Position numbers and translations under genes: made by a program. 64,000 bases of DNA, from contig NZ_RKQL01000001.1 in the NCBI RefSeq assembly GCF_003843835.1, forward strand, positions 310,001 to 374,000, written 5' to 3'. Below the pieces are notes generated by a model. That model was not told the DNA's origin. It worked only from the letters and a program-made list of their open reading frames with translations, and ran no database searches. Source of the stretch: Tibeticola sediminis (GTDB lineage Bacteria > Pseudomonadota > Gammaproteobacteria > Burkholderiales > Burkholderiaceae_C). Each line of letters opens with the position of its first letter. Within the stretch, counting starts at the first letter, position 1. Below are positions 16,521-28,279 of this stretch, one piece after another.

Positions 16521-19298
16521 TCAGTGCGCCTCCTCCCAGTTGGCGCCGACCCCGATCTCCGCGACCAGCGGCACGCGCAGTTCGGCGACGCCCGCCATGA
16601 GCCGCGGAATCTCGCTGCGCAGCCAATCCACCTCGTCTTCGGGCAGCTCGAACACCAGTTCGTCGTGCACCTGCATGATCATCAGCGTGCCACGCGCGCG
16701 CGCATCGAGCGCCTGCTGCACCGCCACCATGGCTTTCTTGATGAGGTCGGCCGCGGTGCCCTGCATGGGCGCGTTGATGGCGGCGCGCTCGGCGGCGCCG
16801 CGGCGCGGGCCGTTGGGGGAGTTGATCTCGGGCAGGTAGAGCCGCCGGCCAAAGACGGTTTCCACATAGCCCTGCGCCTTCGCCTGCGCGCGGGTCTCGT
16901 CCATGTAGCGCTTGACGCCGGGATAGCGCTGGAAATAGCGGTCGATCCAGGCCTTGGCGGCGCTGTTGTCGATGCCCAGATTCTTCGCCAGGCCATAACT
17001 GCTCATGCCGTAGATGAGGCCGAAGTTGATGACTTTGGCATAGCGACGCTGCTCGGGCGTGACCTGATCGGGTGCGACGCCAAACACTTCGGCGGCGGTC
17101 GCGCGGTGCACGTCGAGCCCTTGGCGGAAGGCGGCGAGCAGCGCTTCGTCGCCCGAGAGGTGCGCCATGATGCGCAGCTCGATCTGGCTGTAGTCGGCAC
17201 TGGCGATGCGCCGGCCCGGCGGCGCGATAAAGGCTTCGCGGATGCGCCGGCCCTCAGGCGTGCGCACGGGGATGTTTTGCAGATTCGGGTCGTTGCTCGA
17301 AAGCCGCCCGGTCACCGCCACCGCCTGCGCGTAGTGGGTGTGCACGCGCCCGGTGCGCGGGTCGGCCATCTGGGCGAGCTTGTCGGTGTAGGTGCCCTTG
17401 AGCTTGGAGAGGCTGCGCCACTCGAGCACCTTGGCCGGCAGTGGATAGTCTTCGGCCAGCTTTTCGAGCACTTCCTCGTCGGTGCTGCGCGCGCCGGTGG
17501 CGGTTTTCTTGACCGACGGCAGGCCCAGCTTGTCGAAGAAGATCTCGCCCAGTTGCTTGGGGCTGCCGAGGTTGAACGGCTGGCCGGCCAGGGCATAGGC
17601 CTCTTGCTCGATGGCGTGCAGCCGCTCGCCCAGCTCGTGACTGAGGCGGGCGAGCACCTGCGCATCGATCAGCACGCCGTTGCGCTCCATGCGAAACAGC
17701 ACCTCGCTGGTGGCCATCTCTAGCGCGTAAATGTCCGCGAGCTTGGGCTCCGCCTCCAACCGCGGCGCCAAAACCCGGTGCACCATGAGGCACAGCGCCG
17801 AGTCCTCGCAGGAATAAGCCGCTGCGCGGTCCACCGCCACCTGCGCAAACGGAATCTGGCGCGCGCCCTTGCCCGCCACCTCTTCGTAACTGATGCTCTT
17901 GAGGCCCAGATGCCGCTCGGCGAGACTGCCCAGGTTGTGCGGCCGGTGCACCTCGAGCACATAGCTCTGCAGCATGGTGTCGTGCGCGTAGCCACGCACC
18001 TCGATGCCGTGGTTGGCGAACACGTGCCGGTCGTACTTCACATGCTGCCCCAACTTGGGCGCGCGTGGGTCCTCGAGCCAGGGCCGCAGCCGATCGAGCA
18101 CCTGCGCCAGCGGCAACTGCTGCGGCGCGTCCGGCCCCTCGTGCGCCAGCGGGATGTAGGCCGCCGCTTCCGGTTCGACGCAAAAGCTGATGCCGACGAT
18201 GCGCGCCTGCATCTCGTCGAGCGAGGTCGTTTCCGTGTCGAGCGCGGCCAGCGGTGCCGAACGCAGACGCTCGAGCCAGCGGTCCAAGCGGTCCCAGTCG
18301 AGGATGATTTCGTCCTCGCGGCCGGCTCGGTGCTGCACCTGCAGCGACGCGGGCCGGTCAGCGTCCGCAAACAAGTCGCCGTTGCGCGCCGTCGCTGCTG
18401 GTGGCGGAGCCTGGCCCGCATCGAGTGCGCGCGCGAGGCTGCGAAAACCATAGCGCTCGTAAAACTGGCGCAAGCCCGCGCGATCGGCCTCGCCCGGGCG
18501 CAGCGCCTCGAGCGCGGGAAAGCCGGGAATCCACGGGCTCAGGTCGCAATCGGTGCGAATGCGCAGCAGTTCGCGCCCCTGCGGCAACCACGACAGCGCG
18601 CGGCGCAGGTTTTCACCGACCACTCCTTTGATCTCGTCTGCGTGCGCGATCACGCCGTCGAGCGAGCCATAGGCCTGCAACCACTTGGCCGCCGTCTTGG
18701 GGCCGACTTTCTCCACCCCCGGCACGTTGTCGATGGCGTCGCCCACGAGCGCCTGGAAGTCGAGCATGCGCTCGGGCGGCACGCCGAACTCCGCTTCGAC
18801 GCCGGCGCGGTCACGGGTTTTGCCGCTCATCGTGTCGATGATGGTGATGTCGTCGTTGACGAGCTGAGCGAGGTCTTTGTCGCCGCTGGAGACGATCACC
18901 GCCAGCCCCTGGCGGGCCCCGGTCACGGCCAAGGTGCCGATGACGTCGTCGGCCTCGACGCCGGGCACCTCGAGCACGGGCCAGCCCAGCAGCCGAACCA
19001 CCTCGTGAATCGGCTCGATCTGCGCGGCCAGCGACTCGGGCATGGGCGGACGATGCGCCTTGTAGTCCGCATACAGCTCGTCCCGGAAGGTCGGCCCTTT
19101 GGCGTCGAAGACACAGGCGACGTAATCGGGGTTGACCTCGCGCCGCAGCTTCTCGAGCATGTTGATCATGCCGCGAATCGCGCCCGTCGGGGCGCTGTTG
19201 GGGTCGTTCGGGTCGGCGCGCAGGTCCGGCATGGCGTGATAGGCGCGGTAGAGATAGCTCGACCCGTCGATCAGCAGCAGGATCTTCTTTTCGTTCAT
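16521..19298 (-). CDS. polA: DNA polymerase I
   Basis: Full-length DNA polymerase I, 925 residues, for Okazaki-fragment maturation and repair. The N-terminal 5' nuclease domain shows LLIDGSSYLYRAYHAMPDL and GVEADDVIGTLA; the 3'-5' exonuclease domain retains its first metal motif in AALDTETTSLDEM, so proofreading should be active; the polymerase domain has motif A SADYSQIELRIMAHLSG, motif B RRYAKVINFGLIYGMSSYGL and motif C MQVHDELVFELP. Start is the ATG complementary to 19296-19298 (MNEKKILLLIDG); five further codons upstream are open. It is divergent from thrB. Nothing abnormal. Confidence 0.97.
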   Translation of the reverse strand: MNEKKILLLIDGSSYLYRAYHAMPDLRADPNDPNSAPTGAIRGMINMLEKLRREVNPDYVACVFDAKGPTFRDELYADYKAHRPPMPESLAAQIEPIHEVVRLLGWPVLEVPGVEADDVIGTLAVTGARQGLAVIVSSGDKDLAQLVNDDITIIDTMSGKTRDRAGVEAEFGVPPERMLDFQALVGDAIDNVPGVEKVGPKTAAKWLQAYGSLDGVIAHADEIKGVVGENLRRALSWLPQGRELLRIRTDCDLSPWIPGFPALEALRPGEADRAGLRQFYERYGFRSLARALDAGQAPPPAATARNGDLFADADRPASLQVQHRAGREDEIILDWDRLDRWLERLRSAPLAALDTETTSLDEMQARIVGISFCVEPEAAAYIPLAHEGPDAPQQLPLAQVLDRLRPWLEDPRAPKLGQHVKYDRHVFANHGIEVRGYAHDTMLQSYVLEVHRPHNLGSLAERHLGLKSISYEEVAGKGARQIPFAQVAVDRAAAYSCEDSALCLMVHRVLAPRLEAEPKLADIYALEMATSEVLFRMERNGVLIDAQVLARLSHELGERLHAIEQEAYALAGQPFNLGSPKQLGEIFFDKLGLPSVKKTATGARSTDEEVLEKLAEDYPLPAKVLEWRSLSKLKGTYTDKLAQMADPRTGRVHTHYAQAVAVTGRLSSNDPNLQNIPVRTPEGRRIREAFIAPPGRRIASADYSQIELRIMAHLSGDEALLAAFRQGLDVHRATAAEVFGVAPDQVTPEQRRYAKVINFGLIYGMSSYGLAKNLGIDNSAAKAWIDRYFQRYPGVKRYMDETRAQAKAQGYVETVFGRRLYLPEINSPNGPRRGAAERAAINAPMQGTAADLIKKAMVAVQQALDARARGTLMIMQVHDELVFELPEDEVDWLRSEIPRLMAGVAELRVPLVAEIGVGANWEEAH

Positions 19299-19473
19299 GG
19301 GACTATTGTGCACGCCCCGTTTCGACCCGCGGCATCGGCCCGCGACCGGCGCAACGCCAGGGACCGCGCCAGGGCCAAGAGCGCTCGAGCCCTACAATGA
19401 AGCGCCCCGCGGCTGCATGTGCCACGCTTGGCACCCCGCCCCGCTCACCCGTCACCGCCCGACCCGACTGTTC

Positions 19474-20445
19474 ATGGCCGTTTTCACGCCCGTTCCCTTC
19501 GACACCGCCCGAAATTTGTTGCTGCGCCTCGGCCTGGGCGAATTGCAGAACCTCGAAGGCATCGAGGGGGGCATCGAGAACACCAACTACTTCGCCACCA
19601 CCGACCAGGGGGCCTGGGTGCTGACGCTGTTCGAGCGCCTCACGGCCGAGCAGCTGCCGTTTTATCTGCGGCTGATGAAACACCTCGCGCAGCGCGGCAT
19701 TCCCGTGCCCGAACCCGCCGCCGATGCCCGCGGGCAATTGCTGCACAGTGTCTGCGGCAAGCCCGCAGCCGTGGTCAACCGCCTGGCCGGCAAAAGCGTG
19801 CTGGTACCCGAGCCGCAGCACTGCGCCGCGGTCGGCGACATGCTCGCGCGCATGCACCTGGCCGGGCGCGACTTCGAGCTGCGCCAACCCAACCTGCGCG
19901 GACTGCCCTGGTGGAACGAGACCGCCCCGCTGGTGCTGCCGCACCTCGATGAAGCGCAGGCCGCGCTGCTGCGCGAGGAACTCGCCTACCAGAACCACAT
20001 CGCCGCGAGCAGCCGCTACGCCGCCCTGCCCCGCGGCCCGATTCACGCCGATCTATTCCGCGACAACGTGCTGTTCGATGGTGATCGCTTGAGCGGCTTC
20101 TTCGACTTTTACTTTGCCGGTGTGGACACCTGGCTGTTCGACCTTGCCGTCTGCCTCAACGACTGGGCCATTGACTGGCACGCGGGCCGGCACGATCCGC
20201 TTCGCGCTGCGGCCATGCTCGACGCCTACCAGGCGGTGCGCCCGCTCGAAGCCGCCGAGCGCCAACTGCTGCCCGCCATGCTGCGCGCCGGCGCGCTGCG
20301 GTTTTGGATCTCGCGGCTTTGGGACTGGTACCTGCCGCGCGAAGCCCGCATGCTCAAACCCCATGACCCCGCCCACTTCGAGCGCGTGCTGCGCGAGCGC
20401 GCGACCCACCCCGCCTTCATCCTGAGCGAGTCCGCCACCGCATGA
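19474..20445 (+). CDS. thrB: Homoserine kinase, ThrB2 (aminoglycoside-phosphotransferase-like) type
   Basis: Homoserine kinase of 323 residues for threonine synthesis, of the protein-kinase-like (APH fold) class common in beta- and alphaproteobacteria rather than the GHMP class of E. coli. The start MAVFTPVPFDTARNLLLRLG and GIEGGIENTNYFATT are typical. Catalytic loop HADLFRDNVLFDG and metal-binding FDFYFAGVDTWLFDLAV are intact. Start at 19474 fits family alignments; the frame is open for 59 codons upstream but that part overlaps the polA promoter region and reads as noise. A TACAAT box at 19393-19398 could serve as -10. The stop overlaps the next gene as ATGA. Confidence 0.94.
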   Translation: MAVFTPVPFDTARNLLLRLGLGELQNLEGIEGGIENTNYFATTDQGAWVLTLFERLTAEQLPFYLRLMKHLAQRGIPVPEPAADARGQLLHSVCGKPAAVVNRLAGKSVLVPEPQHCAAVGDMLARMHLAGRDFELRQPNLRGLPWWNETAPLVLPHLDEAQAALLREELAYQNHIAASSRYAALPRGPIHADLFRDNVLFDGDRLSGFFDFYFAGVDTWLFDLAVCLNDWAIDWHAGRHDPLRAAAMLDAYQAVRPLEAAERQLLPAMLRAGALRFWISRLWDWYLPREARMLKPHDPAHFERVLRERATHPAFILSESATA

Positions 20446-21221
20446 AACTCCAACTCGTCCCCGCCCGCAGCGGCCTAGCCTGGGTTCGCGAGGGCTTGCG
20501 CACCTTCTGGCGCCAGCCGCTGGCCTTCGTCGGGCTGTTCTTCATGTTCATGGCGGTGGTCTCGGTCGCCACCATGCTGCCTTGGATCGGGCTGCCGCTC
20601 GCCCTGGTGCTGCTGCCCGCACTCACGCTCGGCATGATGGCCGCCACGCGCGAGGCGGTGGCGGGGCGCTTCCCCATGCCCTGGGTGCTGTTCACCGCGT
20701 TTCGAGAAGGAAAGGCGCGCACCATCGCCATGTTGCAGCTCGGCGCACTCTATGCGGCGGGGTTTTTCGGCGTCATGGGCTTCTCGGCCCTGTTCGATGG
20801 TGGCAAGTTCGCCCAGGTGTACCTGCTCGGCGGCTCGCTCACGCCCGAGCTGATGAACGCTCCAGGCTTCCAAGCCGCCACTTGGGCCGCCACCGCGGCC
20901 TACCTGCCCTTGTCGATGATGTTCTGGCACGCGCCCGCGCTCGTGCACTGGCATGGCGTGGCACCCGTGAAAAGCCTCTTTTTCAGCTTCGTCGCCTGCG
21001 CGCGCAACTTCAAGGCATTCTTCCTCTACACCCTCGGCTGGCTCGCCGTGTTCATCGGCGCGGGCGTCCTCGCCATGCTGATCTCCGCCCTGTTCGGCAA
21101 CCCCGGCATCGCCACCGTGGCGCTCGTCCCTGCCGCCCTCATGATGGCCGCGATGTTCTTCACCTCCATGTGGTTCACGGTGCGGGATTGTTTTCTGGAT
21201 GAGGCGGCGGGCTCGGTCTGA
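20442..21221 (+). CDS. BPSS1780-family integral membrane protein
   Basis: Inner-membrane protein of 259 residues of unknown function, conserved in Burkholderiales directly after homoserine kinase. Six hydrophobic helices are evident, for example [40 protein letters not shown] and a C-terminal [20 protein letters not shown]. It begins by an ATGA overlap with thrB, so it is made with the kinase. There are no catalytic motifs. The link to threonine synthesis is positional only. Its 3' end overlaps the end of convergent merR by 47 bases. Confidence 0.85.
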   Translation: MKLQLVPARSGLAWVREGLRTFWRQPLAFVGLFFMFMAVVSVATMLPWIGLPLALVLLPALTLGMMAATREAVAGRFPMPWVLFTAFREGKARTIAMLQLGALYAAGFFGVMGFSALFDGGKFAQVYLLGGSLTPELMNAPGFQAATWAATAAYLPLSMMFWHAPALVHWHGVAPVKSLFFSFVACARNFKAFFLYTLGWLAVFIGAGVLAMLISALFGNPGIATVALVPAALMMAAMFFTSMWFTVRDCFLDEAAGSV

Positions 21222-21669
21222 CGTCAACTTCCCGGAGCTCATGTGATGGCTGGCCATCGACTGCGCCCTCTTGCAGCGCCTCGATCAGAGGGCAGCAGAC
21301 GGTGCCTGCGGAGCTTTGGCAGGCGTGCAGCAGGCGTGAGAGCACCGCCTCCATGCGCTGCAGGTCCGCGAGGCGTTCGCGCACGTCGCGCAGTTTCTGC
21401 GCGGCCAGGAGGCTGGCTTCGGCGCAATGCGTGCCGTCTTCGAGCCGCAGCAGCTCCGCCACCTCGTCGAGGCTGAAACCGAGACGCTGCGCCGCTTTGA
21501 TGAAGCGCAGCCGGCCCAGCGCAGGCGCGCCGTAGCGCCGGATCCGGCCCTCCGTGCGCTCGGGCGCACGCAGCAGGCCGCGGCGCTGGTAGAAGCGAAT
21601 GGTTTCCACGTTCACCCCGGCTGCCTGCGCCAGCGCGCCGATGGTCATGGGCTCGAAAGGGTCTTTCAT
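21175..21669 (-). CDS. merR: Mercury-responsive MerR regulator
   Basis: Hg(II)-sensing transcription regulator, 164 residues. N-terminal winged helix [20 protein letters not shown] and a dimerising helix follow the Tn501 protein closely. The three mercury-binding cysteines fall at residues 82 (GTHCAEA), 117 (HACQSS) and 126 (TVCCPLI) when the start is taken at 21669, exactly the Tn501 numbering, which supports this start although no Shine-Dalgarno is visible (a C-run precedes it). Tn501 MerR is 144 residues; this one has about 20 extra C-terminal residues reading into the neighbouring gene, as if its native end was lost. Divergent from merTPA across the mer promoter. Confidence 0.93.
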   Translation of the reverse strand: MKDPFEPMTIGALAQAAGVNVETIRFYQRRGLLRAPERTEGRIRRYGAPALGRLRFIKAAQRLGFSLDEVAELLRLEDGTHCAEASLLAAQKLRDVRERLADLQRMEAVLSRLLHACQSSAGTVCCPLIEALQEGAVDGQPSHELREVDVRPSPPPHPENNPAP

Positions 21670-21679
21670 GAGGGGGGGG

Positions 21680-21710
21680 TTGACTCCGTACTTCACTACG
21701 GACGGAAGCT
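21680..21710 (+). promoter_or_regulatory. mer operator/promoter
   Basis: A -35 box TTGACT (21680-21685) is followed by dyad TCCGTA-N6-TACGGA (21685-21702) and a -10-like GAAGCT at 21705-21710, 19 bases from the -35. The over-long 19-base spacer with the dyad inside is the hallmark of MerR-controlled promoters, where Hg-MerR untwists the DNA. The -10 is weaker than TAAGGT of Tn501. Confidence 0.8.
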
Positions 21711-21733
21711 TACGCGTTCAACCCCACTGTTGA

Positions 21734-23881
<2,148 letters not shown>

Positions 23882-23890
23882 GGCAGCCGA

Positions 23891-26299
23891 TCACACCGGC
23901 GTGAGCTTGGCCACCGACAGCGCCAGCCACTTGGTGCCGTGGCGGGTGAACTGCACCTGCGCGCGCGCGTCCGCCCCCGCGCCTTCAATCGCGAGCACCT
24001 TGCCTTCGCCGAACTTGTTGTGGAACACCGCCATGCCGACGCGCAAGCCGTGTTCGGGCTCGGACTTGCGCTCGGGCACGGGGCCGGCGCCGAAGTCGGG
24101 GGCGCTGAGGCTGCTGCGGCCCCAGGCGGGTTGCGGCGTCGGGTTGCGGCGCGGCGCGGCTTCCCAGGGCATGGCACCGCTGCTGCCCCAGGGCGCGGCG
24201 CCGGTGGAGGCGCTGGCGCTGCGTTTCGGGGTGATCCACTTCAGCGCACCCTCGGGCAACTCGTCGAAAAACCGGCTGCGCAGGTTGTAGCGCGTCTGGC
24301 CGTGCAGCATGCGGGTTTGCGCATGGCTCAAGTACAGGCGCTTGCGCGCGCGGGTGATGGCGACATACATGAGCCGGCGCTCTTCCTCGAGGCCGTCGCG
24401 GTCGCTGGCGGAGTTTTCGTGGGGGAACAGGCCCTCTTCGAGGCCGGTGATGAACACGGCGTCGAATTCCAGGCCTTTGCTCGCATGCACGGTCATGAGC
24501 TGTACCGCGTCCTGCCCCGCCTGCGCCTGATTGTCTCCGGCTTCGAGTGCGGCGTGGGTGAGGAAAGCGGCCAGCGGGCTCAAGGTTTCGCCGGTCTCCT
24601 GATCGGGCGCGAGCGGCGCATCGAGCACGGGCGCGTCGAGGTCCAGCCCCTGGCTCGCCGGGCTTTGGCCCAACGCCGCCGGGGCTTGCTCGTCGAGCGG
24701 CAGGGCGACCGCGTCGCGGCCGAAGCCCTCCTGCATGACGAAGCTCTCGCCGGCGTTGACGAGTTCTTCGAGGTTCTCGATGCGGTCGGCCCCTTCGCGG
24801 TCGGCGCGGTAGTGTTCGATGAGCCCGCTGTGCTCGAGCACGAGTTCGATGATTTCGCGCAGCGTGCGGCCCTGCGTTTGCTCGCGCAGCACGTCGATCT
24901 TGGCGATGAACGCGCCGAGGTTCGCACCCGCCTTGCCTGGCACGGCGCTGACCGCATCGACCAGCGCGCAGCCGGATTCGCGGGCCAGGTCTTGCAGCTG
25001 CTCGATCGTGCGCGCGCCGATGCCGCGCGGCGGAAAGTTCACCACCCGCAAAAAGCTGGTGTCGTCGCGCGGGTTCTCGATCAGGCGCAGATAGGCCAGC
25101 GCGTGCTTGATTTCGGCGCGCTCGAAAAAGCGCAGCCCCCCGTAGACCCGGTAGGGGATGCCCGCGTTGACCAGCGCGGTTTCGATCACGCGGCTTTGCG
25201 CATTGCTGCGGTAGAGCACGGCGATCTCGTGGCGCGCAAAGCCGTCGTTGCGCACGAGCTGACGCACTTCGTCAACCAGCCATTGCGCCTCTTCGAAATC
25301 GCTCGCCGCCTCGAACACCCGCACCGGCTCGCCCGCGCCTTGGGTGGTGCGCAGGTTCTTGCCCAGGCGCGCGGTGTTGTGGCCGATCAGCGCGTTGGCC
25401 GAGTCGAGGATGTGGCCGTAGCTGCGGTAGTTCTGCTCGAGCTTGATCTGGTGCCGCACCTGGTATTCGCGCACGAAATCGGCCATGTTGCCCACGCGCG
25501 CGCCGCGGAAGGCGTAAATGCTCTGGTCGTCGTCGCCCACCGCCATGATGGCGCCGCCGCCCTCGCCCGGCAGGCCGACGATCATCTTCAGCCACGCATA
25601 CTGCAGCCGGTTGGTGTCCTGGAACTCATCGACCAGCACATGGCGGAAGCGCCGCCGGTAGTGCTCGCGGATGGCGTCCTGGTCGCGCAGCAACTCGTAG
25701 CTGCGCAGCATCAGCTCGCCGAAATCGACCACGCCTTCGCGCTGGCATTGGTCTTCGTAGAGCTGGTAGAGCTCGACCTTTTTGCGCGTGTCCTCGTCGC
25801 GCGCGGGCACATCGCCCGGGCGCTGGCCCTCTTCCTTGCAGCCCGAGATGAAGTACTGCAGCTGCTTCGGAGGAAAGCGCTCCTCGTCGACGTTGAACTG
25901 CTTGCACAGACGCTTGATGGCGCTGAGCTGGTCTTGGGTGTCGAGGATCTGGAAGGTGGCCGGCAGGTTCACGCTGCGGTGGTGCGCGCGCAGCATGCGG
26001 TTGCACAGGCCGTGAAAGGTGCCCATCCACATGCCGCGCACATTGAGCGGCAGCATGGCGGAGAGCCGCGTGAGCATTTCCTTGGCCGCTTTGTTGGTAA
26101 AAGTGACGGCCAGGATGCCGCCCGGTGTCACCTGCCCCGTTTGCAGCAGCCACGCGATGCGTGTGGTCAACACCCGGGTCTTGCCCGAACCGGCACCGGC
26201 CAGAATCAGCGCATGCTCGGCGGGCAGCGTGACCGCCGCACGCTGTTCAGGGTTGAGGTTGTGCAGCAGCGGACTCGAGGACGCGTTTTCTGGGAACAT
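23891..26299 (-). CDS. uvrD: UvrD-type superfamily I DNA helicase
   Basis: 3'-5' DNA helicase II of 802 residues for mismatch and nucleotide excision repair. Motif I is LILAGAGSGKTRVLTTRIAW, with motif Ia VTFTNKAAKEML, motif II VDEFQDTN, motif III MAVGDDDQSIYAFRGA, motif IV EQNYRSYG, motif V LMTVHASKGLEFDAVFI and motif VI MYVAITRARKRLYLS all in order. The C-terminal tail has the Tudor-like GMAVFHNKFGEGKVLAIEG that binds RNA polymerase in UvrD/PcrA. Start is set at the ATG complementary to 26297-26299 (MFPENASSS); another ATG nine codons up (26326) is possible and the frame is open further. Divergent from the next gene by 25 bases. Confidence 0.95.
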   Translation of the reverse strand: MFPENASSSPLLHNLNPEQRAAVTLPAEHALILAGAGSGKTRVLTTRIAWLLQTGQVTPGGILAVTFTNKAAKEMLTRLSAMLPLNVRGMWMGTFHGLCNRMLRAHHRSVNLPATFQILDTQDQLSAIKRLCKQFNVDEERFPPKQLQYFISGCKEEGQRPGDVPARDEDTRKKVELYQLYEDQCQREGVVDFGELMLRSYELLRDQDAIREHYRRRFRHVLVDEFQDTNRLQYAWLKMIVGLPGEGGGAIMAVGDDDQSIYAFRGARVGNMADFVREYQVRHQIKLEQNYRSYGHILDSANALIGHNTARLGKNLRTTQGAGEPVRVFEAASDFEEAQWLVDEVRQLVRNDGFARHEIAVLYRSNAQSRVIETALVNAGIPYRVYGGLRFFERAEIKHALAYLRLIENPRDDTSFLRVVNFPPRGIGARTIEQLQDLARESGCALVDAVSAVPGKAGANLGAFIAKIDVLREQTQGRTLREIIELVLEHSGLIEHYRADREGADRIENLEELVNAGESFVMQEGFGRDAVALPLDEQAPAALGQSPASQGLDLDAPVLDAPLAPDQETGETLSPLAAFLTHAALEAGDNQAQAGQDAVQLMTVHASKGLEFDAVFITGLEEGLFPHENSASDRDGLEEERRLMYVAITRARKRLYLSHAQTRMLHGQTRYNLRSRFFDELPEGALKWITPKRSASASTGAAPWGSSGAMPWEAAPRRNPTPQPAWGRSSLSAPDFGAGPVPERKSEPEHGLRVGMAVFHNKFGEGKVLAIEGAGADARAQVQFTRHGTKWLALSVAKLTPV

Positions 26300-26324
26300 G
26301 CGGGCATTGTAGGAAGACCCAAAC

Positions 26325-27110
26325 ATGATGCTCCACCCCTCGATCGCTCCGCGCTCACGCAACAGCCACCCCACCGCCCCGGCCCCAAACACCCGTGCGC
26401 GGCGGCGCAGCCGCGTCGCTCTGCTGCTCGCCCTGCCCTTCGCCGTGGCGCAGGCGCAGCCGTCGTCATGCAGCAGCGACGGCCTCGAACCGCCCCCGAC
26501 GGTTCTGGAGCGTTTCATCAGCGCGGACTGCGCCGAGTGCTGGCGCGACCCGGCGACGCCGTCCGTGGACGGGCGTACATGGGCGCTCGACTGGGTTTTT
26601 TCCGGCGCTCAGGGCGAGGACGCGCCGCTTTCCCCCGTGGCGCGTCCTGAAGCGAATGCGCGCGCCCAGGCCGCCGGTCTGCGATCCGGCACCGCAATGC
26701 CGCCGCGCTTCGACCGGTTTCAGTCGGTGCTGGCCGCCGAATTTCCCCAAAACCCGCGACGCCTGCGCGTGGCGCAAGGCACGGCGTTCGGCGGCTATGT
26801 CGGCGCGTCGATCCGCTACACCCCGGCGCGCGACGCCCTGGCGCCGCTCACCGCGCATCTGGCGCTCATCGAGATCTTTCCTGCCGGAACGGAGGGCAGC
26901 CCCGTCGCACGCGCGCTGGTACGCAACGTGTTCACGCCCAACTGGAGCGGGCGAACGGCGGGGCCGCGACCGCGGTGGGTGCGACTCGATGAACTGCGCC
27001 CGCTCAACATCCCCGAGGGTGCGCACCCGGCCCGGCTGCGGGTGTTTGGCTGGGTCGAGGACGCCCGGGGTCGCATCATCGACGCCGCGCTCAGCGCTTG
27101 CACGCCGTAA
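26325..27110 (+). CDS. Exported protein of unknown function with a CxxC motif
   Basis: Protein of 261 residues that I do not recognise as a named family. A basic N-terminal region (RARRRSRVA) and hydrophobic LLLALPFAVAQAQ form a signal peptide, so the mature protein is periplasmic. Right after it come SCSSDG and SADCAECWRDPATP, a thioredoxin-like Cys-Ala-Glu-Cys-Trp motif, then no thioredoxin fold that I can recognise. Mid-protein YVGASIRYTP and LALIEIFPAGTEG suggest a beta-rich domain. Start may be 26325 or the next codon. It is divergent from uvrD and is followed by another exported protein. The CxxC hints at disulfide exchange or metal binding, which is inference only. Confidence 0.6.
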   Translation: MMLHPSIAPRSRNSHPTAPAPNTRARRRSRVALLLALPFAVAQAQPSSCSSDGLEPPPTVLERFISADCAECWRDPATPSVDGRTWALDWVFSGAQGEDAPLSPVARPEANARAQAAGLRSGTAMPPRFDRFQSVLAAEFPQNPRRLRVAQGTAFGGYVGASIRYTPARDALAPLTAHLALIEIFPAGTEGSPVARALVRNVFTPNWSGRTAGPRPRWVRLDELRPLNIPEGAHPARLRVFGWVEDARGRIIDAALSACTP

Positions 27111-27157
27111 CGAATGAATCACAAAGGTCGAACCCTGCCACGGCAGAATTGCCCTTC

Positions 27158-28147
27158 ATGAATACCGCACCCCACCAGCTCGCCCGCTCGGCGCTGCGCC
27201 GCGCGCTGCTTCTGTTCGGCTGGACCTGGGCCGCGCTGCTCGTCGCTTGCGGCGGGGGCGGCGACGAGGCAGCGCCGGTCCCGCAAAGCCCACAGCCCAT
27301 CGTCGCAACCAGCGTCGAGGCGGAAGAGCAGGCGGCTTACACCTTGCTGCGCGACGAACGCAGCCGCTGCGGTTTTGGTGCCCCAAGCCCGAACAGCCTG
27401 CTGGCCCAGGCCGCGCGCAACCACGCGAACTGGCTCGTCACCAACGACGCCAACAGCCACGAGGAAACGCCGGGAACGCCAGGATTCACCGGCGAGACCG
27501 CGCTCGAACGGCTGCAGTACGTGGGCTATCCGGTGCGGGCCGTCGCCGAGTCGATCGGCTGGGGTTCGGTTGCTCCGGTGGCGAACGGGGTGGCCGTGCG
27601 CGCGCTGCGCGGCCTGATGGCCGTGCCCTACCATGCGATTGGCGTGGTGGCTTTCAACCTGCCCGAGGTCGGGCTGGCGCTCGGGCCGAGCGACGGCTAT
27701 TACGCGCCGCTGGTCGTGGAATTGGCAGCCCCCCAGGGGGCGGCTGTCGGCCCCGTCGTCTACCCGCCGAACTCGGTCAAAACCTATCCCTGCGAGGGAA
27801 CGACTGGGGTGCTGACCCGAACGCTGGCGGAAAACCCCAACCCGATTCCCGGTCGCGATCTGTCGACGAACCCCACGGGCTCGTCCATCATTGTTTCAGT
27901 GGCGAGCGGCAACACCCTCACGCTCGGCGCCGGCACGCTCGTGCATGTGGCCAGCGGCCAAACCGTCGAGGTTCTGCCCCCGGTGACGGCATCGAACGAC
28001 CCCAACCGCCATTTGGCACCCAACACTGGCTTTTACCTGCCCGCCCAGCCGCTCGCGCCCAACAGCCGCTATCAATTCACATTCCGCGGCAGCAATGCAG
28101 GCGTGCCGTTCACTCAAAGCTTCACCTACACCACCGGCAGCGACTGA
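27158..28147 (+). CDS. CAP/SCP-domain lipoprotein
   Basis: Lipoprotein of 329 residues with a CAP-superfamily (cysteine-rich secretory / SCP) domain. Signal and lipobox are WTWAALLVAC followed by GGGG. The CAP-like core includes SLLAQAARNHANWLVTND and NSHEETPGTPGF near residues 84-113, resembling the first His/Glu region of bacterial YkwD-type proteins; the second His is in VPYHAIGVV. The C-terminal 130 residues form a separate beta-rich domain with QFTFRGSNAGVPF. Start ATG at 27158 is chosen because it yields the signal; 20 open codons precede it. Function of bacterial CAP proteins is mostly unknown. A terminator follows. Confidence 0.75.
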   Translation: MNTAPHQLARSALRRALLLFGWTWAALLVACGGGGDEAAPVPQSPQPIVATSVEAEEQAAYTLLRDERSRCGFGAPSPNSLLAQAARNHANWLVTNDANSHEETPGTPGFTGETALERLQYVGYPVRAVAESIGWGSVAPVANGVAVRALRGLMAVPYHAIGVVAFNLPEVGLALGPSDGYYAPLVVELAAPQGAAVGPVVYPPNSVKTYPCEGTTGVLTRTLAENPNPIPGRDLSTNPTGSSIIVSVASGNTLTLGAGTLVHVASGQTVEVLPPVTASNDPNRHLAPNTGFYLPAQPLAPNSRYQFTFRGSNAGVPFTQSFTYTTGSD

Positions 28148-28167
28148 GCCTCCGCGTAGAATCAAGC

Positions 28168-28199
28168 ACCGGGCCCAAGTTTCTTGCGCCCGGTTTTTT
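28168..28199 (+). terminator. Rho-independent terminator after the CAP-domain gene
   Basis: Stem ACCGGGC / GCCCGGT with a 13-base loop is followed by TTTTTT, 20 bases after the stop at 28147. Confidence 0.8.
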
Positions 28200-28279
28200 G
28201 TGCCTGCTGCACGGCACAGCGACCGGACCCAAGCCAAGCGCTCACTCGTTACAACGACCGACCGGAGCTTGGATCAATC

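Noticed and set aside
17778-19400. A 540-codon open frame on the plus strand opposite polA
   Set aside because: Composition is Arg/His/Gln-rich with no motif, as expected for an antisense shadow of polA.
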